Positions 36,596 to 49,781 of a DNA stretch of 64,000 nucleotides are shown piece after piece (within the stretch, counting starts at the first letter, position 1; each line of letters begins with the position of its first letter). Below the pieces are notes generated by a model. It was given only the letters and a program-made list of their open reading frames with translations, was not told the DNA's origin and did not search any database. Position numbers and translations under genes: made by a program. This DNA comes from Basidiobolus meristosporus CBS 931.73 (lineage: Eukaryota; Basidiobolomycota; Basidiobolomycetes; Basidiobolales; Basidiobolaceae): assembly GCA_002104905.1 (NCBI GenBank), contig MCFE01000029.1:1-64000 (forward strand), given 5' to 3'.

Positions 36596-36924
36596 TGCTC
36601 AAATAAGAAGCATTGGATAGCCCAGAGGCTATATACCATTATTACGATCTGTCAATTAGACTCAGCTTATTATTCAAGCCCATAGAACTGATCAAAGTTG
36701 ATGATTAGTATTAAGATCAGATCATTCAGATTTTTAGGCATATTACTAAGTAGATATGCATACTGAATTCCAAGTTACTTGTTCTATTAAGTTGAACACA
36801 AATGCATACACCTTTGGATAATATATTAGTCCAGTATGCAAAACAGTTAAATCTTATACGCTTATTACAGATTGCACACTCACAATATGTATTTATTACT
36901 CATGAATATTTTGTTGAGTGGGAG

Positions 36925-37273
36925 TGTTGTAATTATTGAATTGTCACCTAAATATTCATGCTAACTTAGTCACATAGATCTTATTCTGTGATTAGCATTC
37001 TGTCCTGACTAGATTTCTTGTCGGGATTTACTTAGAATATTTTCACCAAATTGTCAGGTACCCAGATTATTATTTTTCTCAAAGTTATCCAAAAAACCCC
37101 AAACTTTGCACACATACTCTTGGGACCTTCCTTAACAAACTCTACACGTTTGTTTCCTCTACTTTATCAAAAGTATAAATACCATACTTTTGATCAATAA
37201 ATCTACAAGTGAATAACATGTAAATCATCTAGTTCTCCACATCACTTCCAATACTCCTCAGAATATTGCAACA
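36925..37273 (+). repeat. LARD right LTR
   Basis: Identical to 33961-34309 as far as I can read, preceded by the purine tract. Confidence 0.9.
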
Positions 37274-38997
37274 AAGAACAGTGTTTCCTGTGGTGGATCT
37301 TATGTCCCCAATCAGCATCATAGTATCCCACAAGATCATGTCCTGAAACCATATAAGTGTATCTTGAGCATATATCAGCAGTTCCTTTTAGGTATTGGAA
37401 AATCCATGTAACTGATGCAATTTGATCAGATTCATAGTTCTGATTATTCTGGCTGATAACTCCCACTAAATATGAGATATCTGAATGTGTTTCAAGCATA
37501 ATATACATCAGACTGCTAAACACAAATTGGTTAGGGAGCTCTTGACTTTTAATTGGCACCACACTTTCTTGCTTTGGTTGCATATTGATCAAGTTAAGGT
37601 TTATCTTCATTGCGGCATCTGCTGGTTTACAATCATCCATTTGGTACTGCTTGAGTACATCTTAAGTCTACTTGGACTGACTTGGTGTGATAGTATGGAT
37701 GCTTTAGTATATGGAGAATCTTATCCTTAGGTGGTAACTGATTTCTGACAGATCAGAAATTATAAACTCCATTGATAGGCTGGTTTTGGTCTGTTCCTTG
37801 GTATCTTGGTTGTTGGTGGTCATAATATGAACCTCCCCATTTAGAGCCAATAGAGCTGGATATGCCCTATCTGGCTTACAGTAGATACTGTAGTCAGCAG
37901 TACTCCTTTGGTAGCTCAATGCTTCCAAATATGAATATAACTTGCAATTCCAGGCACTTGATGATTGTTTGAGACCATAGAGAGATTCTTTAAGCTTGCA
38001 GACCAATTGGGGTTATCTGATCAACAAACCCATCAGGCTGGTTGATGAATATGTCCTCATTAGGTTCTTTATGCAAAAATGCAGTTCTTGCATCCATTTG
38101 GTTAAAGAAAAACATATATCTGGCTGCAATTGCCAACTATGATCTGATGTAATAAAACTTAGCTACTGGTGCAAAAGCCGCAGTAAAGTCAAGTCTATTT
38201 GCCTTAGGGTATCCTTTGGCCACATGTCTTGCTTTATATTTAGTAATTGAACCATTGACCTTGTATTCAGTATTGAGGACCCTTCTGCATTCACTGGATA
38301 TTTAGTTGATTGCTACTTTTACCAAGTCCCCGGTTTGATTTTCCATCAAGGCTTGATATTAGGCACTCATTGCAGATCTCTAAAGCATTGTCTGAAGGTT
38401 ATTTGGGGCTTCTTTAGCAGTCCAAGGCTCATCTACATGGACTGAATAGGCATAGGACAAGTTTGTACCCTGATTACTAAAGTAATTTGGGCTATTTTTG
38501 GTCCAGTTAGATCTCCTGATTGTAATACAGGTATGATCATTTCTAGGATATTTGTAGACACTAATTCAAGCCAAAACATGGATGTAGAGTCCTCTGAAGT
38601 GAAAAAATTCATATTGTTTTACTCTTATTTGATGCTGAGCATTGGTGGACTTGAGATCAGATGTTTGTCATCATCTGATGTCATTTTTTGTGAAAATTTT
38701 GAGTTTTCATTGAGCAACACATCCCTGGACTTGATCAGCTTCTCTACTTTGGTATTGCAGAGTCTGTATGCCTTACTCTCATTGCAGTAGCCCATAAATA
38801 GGCATTTACATTTTTTTGCTCAAATTTTGACTGATGACCAGGCAGTTTCTTGACACATGCTGCACACCCAAATACTCTCAGATGTTCTGCCCTTTGTCTA
38901 TGTCCATATCATGTTCCAAATGGAGTAGAATCACAAAGTTGTCTGCTATAACTCCTATTTTTAAGGTGTACAGCTCCAGCACTGAATATGCCTAAAG

Positions 38998-41017
38998 TGT
39001 TGTAAGAGTCTTGGAGATACTGAAAGTGATTGAGAGATCAAGTAGATTATGTGGTTTTCACTTAATCCTTTGTTGAATGCAAAGTAGTATTAAACTTTTG
39101 CATGGTCTTGGAGTAGCAAACTTATAGAATAGACTTGTTCTATTGGATAGTGCCACATTGAGCCATGAGTGCAAAATGATACCATAGTGTGCCAGAGAGG
39201 TCAAGTGAGCCTATAATTGGCCACAGAGTGTCAAGCATAGCTCTGCATCTACATGTAAAGCAGCCCCTGTGTTTCACTCATTGCGCAGGAGAAAATCCAT
39301 TTTTTGACCTTTTTTTGTGGATCAATGTAGCCCAGGATGTGTAAGTGCACTGGAGAACTGAAGATATGCATCTGGTACTCAATACCCATGGCACTCTGAA
39401 TCTAGCTCCTGTAGCTTGTATCATGTCACAAAAATGAATGGCACTATCTTGGTCCACTGGTACTATCTGGCACTATAAGTGCTTTGTATAGATCTTACTT
39501 TAGGGTTAATATTTAAATATAGTGCCAGATAGTACCAGTGGACCAAGATAGTGCCATTCATTTTTGTGACATGATACAAGCTACAGGAGCTAGATTCAGA
39601 GTGCCATGGGTATTGAGTACCAGATGCATATCTTCAATCTGCTTGTGCTCTAACACATCCTGCGCAACATTGATCCAAAAAAAAAGGTCAAAAAATGGAT
39701 TTTCTCCAACACAATGGGTGAAACAAAGGGGCTGCTTTGCATGAAGATGCGGAGCTATGTTTCACACTCTGTGGCCAGGTAGAGGCTCAATTGGCCTCTC
39801 TGGCACACTATGGCATCATTTGGCACTCATGGCTCAATGTGGCACTATCCAACGGAACAAGTCTAATATCTTTAGGAAGGTCCCAAGAACATGTGTGCAA
39901 AGCTTAGGGCAGTACAAACAACTTCAAAAATTTTCATATTCTGAGTACCTGGTATTTTGTTGAGAATTTTTAAGTAAATCTCAACAAGGGATTTGGTCAG
40001 TATTCCCTAGGATTTGAATGTAATGATCTAGGTGACTAAGTTAGGTGAATATTAAGGTGGAATTACAAATTTTCACAACACTCCCACTCAACTAAATGTT
40101 CATACTGACTAGTCCTAACACTGATACAAGATATTCAAGCTTGTCTCTAGCTAATTGTTTGGTAAATATATCTGCAATCATTTCATCTGTAAGACAGTAA
40201 GCTAAGCTGACTAAGTTATTCTCTGTGGATTCATGTATGAAATGATGTCTAATATCTATGTGCTTAGTCAAGCATGAAGAGTTGGATTTCTTCCTAATTG
40301 TATACATGCTTGATTATCTTTAAATAAAGTGAAAGGCATTTTTTGACATTGATCTAAATCTGTAGGAAGCTTTGTTAACCACATTGCTTCTTTTGTAGCT
40401 TCACAGAATGTTGTATACTCTGCCTCAGTGGAGGAAATTGCTACAGTTGGTTGCTTTCTTGAATTCCATAGAATTGCCCCTTGTTGGTAAAGAAAGGTGT
40501 GTACTGTGGTGGATTTTCTGTCTTCCAAATTTTGCCATTAATCAGCATCAGAGTATCCCACAAGATCCTGCTCTAAATCCTTATAAGTGTATCTTAAGCA
40601 GATATTAGCGTTCCTTTCAGATATCTAAAATATGCTTAACAGCTGCAATATGATCAGATCCACAGTTCTGATAATGCAGGCTGACAACTTCCACTGAATA
40701 CAAGATATCTGGATGTGATCCAAGCTTGATTTACATCAGACTGCCAATCATAGACTGATAAGGAAAGTCTGGGCTTTCTGATGGCACCAAGCTCTCTTGA
40801 TTTGGTTGAGTTTTGACCAAGTTAAGGTTTGTCTCCATTGGGGTTGCTGCTGGTTTACAGTCCTCCTTTTGATACTACTTTAGTATATCTAGAATATACT
40901 TGGATTGGCTAAGGGTGATAGTATGGGTACTTGTGTTTACAGGGTACTTTATCTCTAAGTAGTAACTGAGTTCTCCCAGATTGGACATCTTGAACTCTTT
41001 GGATAGGCTGGATTTAG
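38998..41017 (-). mobile_element. Copia copy 4, minus strand, 5'-truncated
   Basis: LTR 38998-40080, of which 39131-39864 plus a 3-bp duplication is a palindromic insertion; the native LTR is about 346 bp. RNase H (40092-40528, with TKHIDIRHHF and SSTEAEYTT) and the RT C terminus follow on the minus strand to 41017. There the frame is cut by the end of the Tnp2 element. Confidence 0.8.
39131..39864. mobile_element. Palindromic MITE, copy 1 (PIF/Harbinger-like)
   Basis: 734 bp made of two ~345-bp near-perfect inverted arms (39131-39475 and 39519-39864) around a ~43-bp loop. Ends are AGACTTGTTC and the complement GAACAAGTCT. Target duplication AAT (39128-39130 and 39865-39867). Removing the element and one AAT restores a normal Copia LTR, matching copy 3 in length around 33270-33290. 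No transposase frame is present; the open frame in the right arm is an inverted-repeat artefact. Confidence 0.85.
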
Positions 41018-41564
41018 CCTATGAAAAATAATTTGGTCCTGTGGGTGGATCCAATCTGGATCAGCCATCACAATCCCTTCTGGAGACTGTCATCACACCA
41101 GCAACTTGGAATTACTGACCCTCTTTACAATCTTATGATGGGATCATAACAGTGCTTTGCTGATTTTACTGCCAAATAAAGTTATAAAACTTGACAGGGT
41201 TTGATTGGTGCTGTGGCAATAATTGCATGGCATTGTTGCAGTCTTAATGCCCTCTACAACTATTTTAAATGGATCTAACTGGTCAGGACATCCAATTACT
41301 TAATATGGCAAAAACCTTGACAGTATTTCATTGGCCTCACTGCAAGACTCTGATGGTATTATTACTGCAGTATGGTGGCCTACAGCTAGTTCTATATAAT
41401 GCTACCATACCAATTTACCAAATAGTACTTGTTTTATCTACCTCCCCTTGTGCAAATCATATAATCCACTGTAGAATCACCCATCTTTATTTGCTTACTC
41501 ACTACTACCTGGGGTATTCCACATATAGTTTGAATCAAGAAACTATGACCTCCTGCTTACTAAC

Positions 41565-44374
41565 CTATACAAATGTGCATACCTGCCACAATTGACATAC
41601 TTCTATCACCTCAACTGTAGAGCTTTTCAGTGTGAAACTTGCAAAGTTGCCATATATCTTGTATTGCTGGTAACATATACATCTTGCAAACATATGCTGG
41701 GTTGCCACCACTTCTGCCATGAATACCTCCTGAATATCAGCAAAGAACTTCTTGGTATTTAGCCAATATATTCCTTCTCCCTGCTGGATTTTAGTCCCCC
41801 TTATAGGTGCACTCTGGCTCTTGTTTGTGTGAATTCTGTATTGAATGGTATAGATGTTGGCTTGTGACCAAGAGAAATCCAGCATACTATGGTAGAGATT
41901 TCCTAATAAAACTTAGTTGCTTGTTGCACCCAACCCAACTTTGCATTACTTAGCTGATTGCCCACGCATTGGGGCTGCTTAGCCTCTTAATGCCATAGGC
42001 ATAGGTGTCTCCATGTGCACATTTGTCCTTGGTCTGATAAAAATCAGTTGCGTGTTGCACCCAACCCAACTTGGCATTACTTAACTGATCACCCACACAT
42101 TTGGGCTGCTTAGCTTCTTAATGCCATAAACATATGTGTCTTCATGTGCATGTCTGTCCTGAATATTTTCCAGCTCTTCCTGGCTGTCCTCCACATGCCA
42201 ACTCATCACATCCAAGATGGACTTGAAGGTAATATTCTTGATGAGATTGGGATATGGTAGTACCTGCAACTTGACTTCTCTTCCTATTTCCCCCACACCT
42301 GCTCCATAGGAAACTCCCAAAAGGTGAAGCAAGGTCCAATATTCCCCACACACCAAGCAAGATGGAGTAGAAAATGGATACAGTAGCAGCAGAGATCAAC
42401 ATGCTCAGGTTTATGCTTGTAGCATAGCCGCTCAAGTCCCGTTACAAACTCCTTGCATAACAGCTGTAGATGTGTCAAGTTGGCATTGGTGATCTGCTTC
42501 TGGTTAGTATTCCTACAATATCCACATATGACTCACAGTGCTTCCAATGTACTCTTGGTAGGAATGGTGTCAGAATGTCACTTGAATAAATATATATCCA
42601 GTTCATCCGGTCTTTGCATTTGTATTGTTGCATATGCATATGAATATTGATTGGAGCCTGTGAAAAGTACTTAGGGTAGTGGATATTCTGTAATATCTTG
42701 CCAGTTTTTTCAAATTTCTTTGGTAAGTCACAGGGCTCTTTTAGCTTCAAATGCCCCATGTACAACTTGGTCATCAGTATAGGGATATTGTTAAAAGCAA
42801 ATGCATTGCTACAAGTGGAAAGGGTTTGCCCCAACAGATACCCTCTATCTTGAGTATCTCCAGTTTTCAATTGATTCCATATTCCAACCAATGGCTTATA
42901 GCTTGCCAACTTTGCTGCAATTGCATGCTGACTTCTGTATGTTCTCTCTGTGGGAAGATGATGTTCTTAGTGTTAGTGTTTGGGTAATAATAATGTGTGT
43001 GAGTTATGGAATAAATCCTCTAGATCTCACACAGTTGACAGCAATACTGTCCATTATGCCCAGAAAAACCTGCTATAATGCTGATGGCTGGGGTATCTCC
43101 AATGTAGAAAATAATATGCACTTTTACATGACAGCCATTGACTGAAATCCTGCTGGAAAGCATACAAAATTGATCCAGCAATGGATAAAAGTAGCTTTCC
43201 AGGTTGGACAGTGATTTAGGCCCAGATACCAGTGAGACTAGTATTGGATTTTTGCTCTGATACCATAAGAGGGGAGGCAGATTCAAATTGCAAAGAAACA
43301 GTGGCCAGCAGGATTTGCTGGTAGATTACTTGTTTAATGAGAATCCATCAGGTGCTAAGGCAAAGGCATGGTCATACATACCTTCAAAGTAACCATTGCT
43401 TCTTAGCTCTTTGTAATGTTTGCCATCCAATACATTGGATATGCTTGCACTAGACTGATACTGAGTGTAGTACTTGATTGCTTTCCAATATCTGTTAGAC
43501 TGCATTAACTTCTTTAGACAGGATGTTACTGGAATATATCCAGTGTGTGAACAATCTTTTCCCTCAATGGTGGTGAATTCCTGACAGTTTAGACACATTG
43601 CAATGGTAGCATTTTTGCATGGGAATGCCATGCAACTCTTAAAGCATGCTGGAATCAGGACAGTCTCTGGGTCATATGTTGCCAGCCACATGATGGCTGT
43701 CTGCTTGTACCATGTATATGGTAAGTTGCATGATGGAATGATTTTGGCAAGAAGTAGTAATAAATCCTCAAAGCCCCCATTACCAATATTAGTGGAAATG
43801 AGTAACTTCTCTAGCCACAACATTGCATCATTCATTAGTAGTAGATTACTGGGCTCACTTGGCCCCATAGAGTATTCTTGACAATTATTTCAATGGGTAT
43901 TGTCTCTTTGCATATTAGGATTTGACCAGGCTCATATGTGGTACTATTGTTAGGGGAGATAGGCTCACAATCCGTCAATGAGCCTTCTTTATCAGAGCTA
44001 TCACTCTGCACACCATATCCAGAAGGCTGAGGTGAGCCTAAAGGTGTCACAAACTCACCTGACACAGTTTGCACAAGGTGACAAAGATGGCCAGGTGCTG
44101 AAATAGAAGTATCAAGTGGCCAGCAACATAATGTTGGTACAGTAGAGATTGACTAATGGTCAAACATGACTTGTGTTGCAAAACACTGGCTGTGATCCTT
44201 GTAGTACTTCCTATGCTGTCTACATGCTTCATGGCAGAGATGCTTGCTACAATAGCCACATGGTCTTTTTTCTTTTATCTTACACCATTGTATCATAGTA
44301 ATCTTGTCCATGGGGCAAACAGTTTGACAATCACCAATGTGATGGTAACATATCACTTTTTTGTTAATACTCAT
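41565..44374 (-). pseudogene. Tnp2 transposase A (broken)
   Basis: Fragments in several frames. The N-terminal Cys/His cluster has CGYCSKHLCHEACRQH (about 44270-44220). The region 43868-43326 ends with DGKHYKELRS and ALAPDGFSLNK, the conserved FDG-Y-x-L and LS-DGF-x-x-K motifs of Tnp2. The region 43286-43020 has LVSGPKSLSNLESY, then DTPAISIIAGFSGHNG and a CCQLC cluster. The C-terminal part has IGPCFTFWEFPMEQ (42330-42290). Family role: DDE-type cut-and-paste transposase of CACTA/EnSpm elements. At least five stops or frame changes make it inactive unless some are introns. Confidence 0.8.
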
Positions 44375-44557
44375 GGGAATTTAAGACAGTCTTGTATCTG
44401 AGACATTGCATCTACAAGAACATAAGATGCAATGATGGCCTGCTATAGTAAGCTTTATAAATAAAGTTGTGGCACCACATACACACCTATAAGCAAGACT
44501 ATCTTCCATTTGGTTTGACTTACTTACTTATATATACTGCCAAAAGATAAGGCAAAG

Positions 44558-44843
44558 TTGCCTGGTTCCCTACCAAAGCCCACCACTGACGGCAGCAGAA
44601 GTACAGTTGGACAGCAGCTTGCTTTAACATTCAGTGCAACAAGCAGGGCTACAACCATAAAAGGCCCAGCAGACAGTGTGCCAGCAGAAGGGAATAATGT
44701 AGACTCCTCAGGCTCTCACTCAAGTAGGCAATTGGGAATCTCTGCATAGCTACAAGCTTACCATACTGCTGAGGCAGAAGAGAATGTAGCAAAAGCAATA
44801 CCCTTAGGTGAAGACCAGCAGGTAGCTGTCATAATATTACCAC
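44558..44843 (+). pseudogene. Opposing accessory ORF of Tnp2 element A (truncated)
   Basis: A 63-codon frame (44558-44749), MPGSLPKPTTDG, with Ser/Thr-rich FSATSRATT, EGNNVDSSGS and SSRQLGIS. It continues past a stop with GEDQQVA and is cut by the Gypsy LTR at 44844. Homologous pieces occur at 62591-62337 (-) and, for the later part, at 59731-59435 (-). No known domain; the later part looks coiled-coil. Confidence 0.5.
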
Positions 44844-45212
44844 TGTTACAAGTCTTTGTATAAGAGTTATAGAGGAATATGGAGTTTAGATAGTATTGTA
44901 TTCACTAAAACTTGAACTGATCTTTATTGAGATTCCAGCAGCTCCTTATATACATTTTGCCAGATCAGTTGCTGACTAATTGTATTTCCTAATGTAGGCT
45001 GTGGCTGATGACTCATTTGATTGCATTATCATCACCTAATAAGATCCTACCTAATATATCTATTTCTGTCTGATAAGGATCTGCTGATTCATTTGCTGGT
45101 TAATGCTACTGATTTGATAGATAATACTGATATACTGATAACCTAAACATATAACTAATTGATTTGACTAAAAGCTGATCTAACTTAAACATTCAAGCGG
45201 CAGATTACAATG
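44844..45212 (-). repeat. Gypsy LTR (3' side of the element)
   Basis: 369 bp, starts TGTTACAAG on the plus strand. Its outer end has decayed from CA to TG. The pol stop codon lies inside it. Confidence 0.82.
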
Positions 45213-48200
45213 TTCTCCCCTGCAAAAGTTGAGAGGGTTCTCCTGAATCTCTTTTCTTATGATACCAATATCTTGATGGTTCAGTATTATCAGCAAGTCT
45301 TGCAAGCTTGAGTCTGTCCCTATGCACTAAGTCTTCCCAGATATTGCCTTGTTTGTCCTCTAGTTGATAAGTTGCAAATGGACATTCTCTGATGATCTTG
45401 AATGGTCCTGTCCATTGTGGCGCATACATCTTCCAAGTGTTGTTTCTTAGCAATACAAAGTCCCCAACTGTCAATGCTTCTGGTGCTATAGTCTTTTCAA
45501 ATCTCTGTTTCATCTTTTCTGCACTTTGAGATACTTTGGTGTGTGCCTCTTGATGTCTTTGTTCCAGTTGCTGGTGTCTACTTGACTGACTGAGTTCATT
45601 TTCTAAGGTGTCTGTCAGCTTTGGTTGTGTGAGATCTCCTGGAATCCTTGGTTCACATCTATACACCAAGTAAAATGGTAAATGCTGGGTGGTGTTGTGT
45701 ACTCTGACTCTGCATGCAAAGAGTGCTTCGTCTATATACTCATCCCATCTACTGACAACTCCATTTGCATACTTGGTCAGCATTTTTCCAAATAATTCAC
45801 TGAACTGTTCAGTGACTCCATTAGCTTTGGGGTAATATGCCAAGATTTTCAAGTGTTTGATTTGCTGCATTTCCAGGTAAGCTTCCAATGTCTTCGCCAT
45901 AAAGTTTGCACCTCTATTGGATAGAATCTCTACAGGGCATTCAAACTTTATAAAGATCGCATGGTAGATGAAACTTGCAACTTCATGTGCACTTGCCATA
46001 GGTACAGATTTAGCCACTGGCCATTTAGTGGCATGGTCAATTGCTACTAGGATCCAATGGCTGTATTTCCTGGTAGTTGGCAGTCTTTCAATAAAGTCAA
46101 TTCCCAATCTTTCAAATGGTCTTACAGGCTCCAAGGGAAAAAGTTCAGCAATTCCCTGTGGTTGGCCTTGGTTGATTTGGCAATTTGAGCATGTTTTCAC
46201 CAGCTTCACAATGTCATGTTTCATTCTGGGCCACCATGCTCTGGCTTTCACAAGGCTATAGGTTCCTTCAATTCCAAGATATCCATATCCATTGTGTAGC
46301 TTATGTATTAAATCCTGGTAAGAAACATAAGGGCAATAGGCAAAGGGCTTCCATCAACAATTTGGTAGAGTTTTTCATCCTGTACTACAAATTTGCTGGC
46401 TTCATCCTGGATTATCTTCTTGATATCTTCATCCACATCATTAGTAATGGCTTGGCCCTCCAAGTACTTTGATAATAGGCTAGGCCAATCTGATTCATGT
46501 GCCAAGTTGAGTTGTGCAACTTGATCTAATCTGGATAAGGCATCAGCAACTGTGTTATTTTTTGCAGGGCAATACACTATCTCTAAATCAAATTGCTGAA
46601 TGTATTCACTCCATCTTGCCATTCTTCTAGAGAGTACCTTCTGAGTAAATATATACTTGAGGGAGGCATGATCAGTCTTTACAGTGCATTTGACTCCTTC
46701 AGTATAGCATCTCCATGTCTTCAAACAGTGTATTATAGCAAGCATCTCCTTCTCATGCACTGGATAGTTTTGGTCTGCTGAGCTCAGTTTCTTGGATTTG
46801 AAGGCAACTGGGTAGCTCTTTCCCTTGTGCTTTTGGCTCAACACTCCACCAATTGCATAATCTGAAGCATCTGTGCAAATAGTAAACTCTTTTCTGAAGT
46901 CAGGTATTCTTAAGCTTGGCAGCTTAGCAAGTTCATTCTTGAGCATCTGGAAGGCAGTTTCACAAGCTATGTCCTACTTGTAGGTATTGTCTTTCTTGAG
47001 GATATCAGTTAAAGGGGCTGCAATACTTGCAAAGGACTTGACAAATCTCCAACAATAGGAAACCATTCCAAGGAATGATCTGAGCTCTGATATGCTATGG
47101 GGCTGCTTCAGATTCTTGATAACTTCAACCTTCTTAGGGTCTACTGTTACTCCTGTGCTGGTCACTATGTGTCCCAGATATTCAACATGTTCCTTGAAGA
47201 ATTCACACTTGGGTAGCTTGCCATAATGATTGCTCTCTCTTAGCTTCTTCAATACCTTTTCAATGTGCACCAAGTGATCATCTTCTGTCTTGCTGTATAT
47301 CAATATATCATCTAGGTAGATTATGACAAACTTATCTATGTACTCCTGGAAGACAGTCTGCATCAGGGTCACAAATGTTGCAGGGGCAATGGTGAGACCA
47401 AAACTCATGACTAAGTACTTGTAATGTCTATTTATGGTTCTGAATGCTGTCTTAGGGATGTCTTCTGGCTTCACCCTTATCTGGTTGTATCCTGACGTCA
47501 GGTCAATCTTGCTGAAAATAGTGGCTCCATTGAGTTAGTTCAAGAGCTCATCAATCCAAGGTATGGGGTACTTATTCTTCACTGTAACTGAGTTGAGGGC
47601 TCTGTAGTCAATGCACATCCTAAGTGTTCCATCCTTCTTCTTCACAAAAAGTACTGGTGCTCCCCAAGGTGACTTGCTGGGTCTGATATATCCTTGCTCC
47701 AGTAACTGATCTATTTGTCTCTTCATCTCTTCCAACTCCAATGGACTCATTCTGTAAGGTATCTTACTCACTGGAGGGCTATCTCCTGTTTCAATGGTAT
47801 GATCCACATCTCTGACTGGTGGTAGACTTACAAGCTCTTCTGGAAATACATCTGAATACTCCATCAAAAGAGTCTGGACCTTCTGGGGTACTGGAGTAGA
47901 GGAATCCTCCTGTAATACTGCCATGAGGAACATCTGGGTGCCTTTTCTTAGTGCTCTACAGAACTGTGTCTTGCTAAGTTCACTTGCTTCACACACACTT
48001 GAATTGACCAAGTTAAAATCCAGTCTGGCAGGAAATAGCTCATAGGTCTTGTTGTCCTTCTGGATCTGAGTAGCATGGGTTCTCCAGTTGATTGATGGAT
48101 TACAACAAAATAGCCAGCTTTTCCCAAGTATGATGTCAAACTTACAGTTCCCAAATATATAGGCCTGTAGATCTTCTTCATAGTCATTGATCTTCATCCT

Positions 48201-49034
48201 TACTGGCTGAGTAATATGGTTGATGATGTGAGAGTTCCCATCAGCTGTTGAGACTGAAGTTGATATGGTGGGTTCCAAGTTGATTCCAGCTTTCAAAGCA
48301 AATTGCTCTGACATGTACTAATGTGATGCTCCTGAGTCAATCATGATCTTGGCAGGTACTGCCTTGATTACTCCATTCAAGTATAATAGCTTTCCTAAGT
48401 TTGAGGTCATCTGGGATAGGTATTCTTCTGTCATATGGAAGGTGAGCTCTGAGTCTTCTTCAAGTTCATCCTCCATGTTACTATGCTACATGGCCTCAAT
48501 ATAGTTAAAGGTTCTTGATGGCTGGTGTCCATTTCTTCTCTGAGGGCAGTAATTTGCAATATGTCCCTGCTGGTTGCAATTGAAGCAAAGTCCTTTCTTC
48601 TTACATTCTTCTGAGGTAGGATTCTTCTGCATAGCATCTATTTCCATTGGCACTGCTTCTGATTGTCTTCTTTCATAGTGATTGTAGCCTTTCTGATTAG
48701 TCATTGTGGGCTTCCCAACTCCAAACATAGCTGAGTCATAGTCAATGTCAATCTTGATGGCTTCTTCAGTAGTCTGAGGTCTTCAATAATTCACTTCTTT
48801 TTGAGTGTCTTCTTTCAACCCATCAATAATGTATTCAACATGATCCAGAGGGTCCATTCTTTCAATTTGCCCAGGTAGACATCTATATTCATAGATGTAC
48901 TCTTTGACCATTCCTTTCTGTCTGAGTGTCTTCAACTTTCTTCTGATTAGTGTCTTTTGGTGTAGGGGCTCAAAGGCATCCTGAATTTCCAACACAAACT
49001 CATTCCAGGTAGAGATTGTAGAGCATCCCATCAT
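45205..49034 (-). pseudogene. Gypsy gag-pol (broken)
   Basis: Gag: retro-gag domain 49034-48783 and a knuckle CFNCNQQGHIANYC (48575-48530). Protease IMIDSGASH is followed by an in-frame stop near 48320; DIILGKSWL continues it. RT 47900-46974 has [22 protein letters not shown], a TAA stop at 47537-47535, then DLTSGYNQI and the active site YLDDIL. A TAG stop near 46975 precedes RNase H (FTICTDASDYAIGG). A frameshift near 46318 leads into integrase 46251-45205, with CSNCQ, DFIERLPTT, and a C-terminal HRDRLKL module without a chromodomain. The frame ends QGRTL inside the LTR. Confidence 0.87.
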
Positions 49035-49395
49035 GGTGGCTGACTTGATCTTGTTGCGGTATCACTGCAAAGCTGCATCTGCCAGGTAAGAGGCTAAATA
49101 TTGTAACTTGCTTTCTGAAGCAATTCCCTTAGCCTTGAAAGCTTCTTCAAGCTGGAAGAGTCAAGTTCCCAGGTTTTCATTGACTCTACCATGTTACCAG
49201 TTGACCTTCACACTAAAGTTGCTCTTGGCAGGGTTATGCTGGCTTTGGGCCATGGTAGTCATTCCTTGTTGCTGCTGGCTAAGGATCTGGAGTAACTATT
49301 GCTGCTGGGCTAGGATTTGTTGCATAGCATTCTTCCATTCTTGATTTTTGGACATCTTGAGGGAGGCTTGTTCTTTCTTCAGGAGGGATGTTTCT

Positions 49396-49412
49396 GGTTA
49401 TTGCTGCTACCA
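49396..49412 (-). other. Gypsy primer binding site
   Basis: TGGTAGCAGCAATAACC begins one base inside the LTR. TGGTAGC is complementary to a tRNA 3' end GCTACCA, as for Met-type primers. Confidence 0.55.
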
Positions 49413-49413
49413 A

Positions 49414-49781
49414 TGTTACAAGTCTTTGTATAAGATTTGTAGAGGAATAGGGAGTTTAGCTAGTAGTATATTCACTAAAACTTGAACTGATCTTTACTGA
49501 GATTCCAGCAGCTCCTTATATTCATTTTGCTAGATCAATTGCTGACTAATTGTATTTCCTAATGTAGGCTGTGCCTGATGGCTCATTTGATTGCATCATC
49601 ATCATCCAATAAGATCCTACCAAAAATATCTATTTCTGTCTGATAAGGATCTGCCAATTTATTTGCTGACTAATGCTACTGATTTGATAGATAATACTGA
49701 TATACTGATAACCTAACATATAACTACTTGATTTGACTAAAAACTGATCCAACTTAAACATTCATGTGGCAGATCACAACA
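49414..49781 (-). repeat. Gypsy LTR (5' side of the element)
   Basis: 368 bp, intact TG...CA ends. Confidence 0.85.

Larger units (their letters stand above)
33961..37273 (+). mobile_element. Young non-autonomous LTR retrotransposon (LARD-like)
   Basis: Two 349-bp LTRs (33961-34309 and 36925-37273) read as identical base for base. The target duplication AAGAA is perfect (33956-33960 and 37274-37278) and interrupts the RNase H region of Copia copy 3. The primer site GGTTATGAGCC (34310-34320) and purine tract gttgagtgggag (36913-36924) are intact. The 2.6-kb interior has no gag or RT frame. Only the first ~200 bp after the primer site resembles the Copia gag start in decayed form. It must rely on enzymes from elsewhere, probably the related Copia family whose LTRs it resembles. 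LTR identity says insertion was recent. Confidence 0.9.
33151..38997 (-). mobile_element. Copia copy 3, minus strand, split by a younger insertion
   Basis: 3' LTR at 33151-33546 (396 bp, TGTTGTAAG...TTACAACA), then the purine tract complement ctcccactcagc and the RNase H C terminus to 33960. The coding part resumes at 37279, after the inserted element, with RNase H (DADWG), RT (37640-38400) and integrase to 38997. The RT active-site region reads NGEV instead of YVDD. It is truncated at 38997 by copy 4. Confidence 0.82.
44844..49781 (-). mobile_element. Gypsy (Ty3-type) LTR retrotransposon, decayed
   Basis: LTRs 44844-45212 and 49414-49781 differ at about 30 positions by eye. The primer site TGGTAGCAGC lies inside the right LTR (49412-49396, minus strand). 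Order gag, protease, RT, RNase H, integrase defines Ty3/gypsy. The flanking 5-bp sequences do not match, and the two flanks come from different parts of the Tnp2 element. Confidence 0.88.

Noticed and set aside
39538-39744. Similar ~60-70 codon frames at 39538, 51638, 51901 and 58854 that look like a conserved small protein
   Set aside because: All lie in the inverted arms of the palindromic elements and appear in both orientations, so the similarity is that of the DNA repeat.
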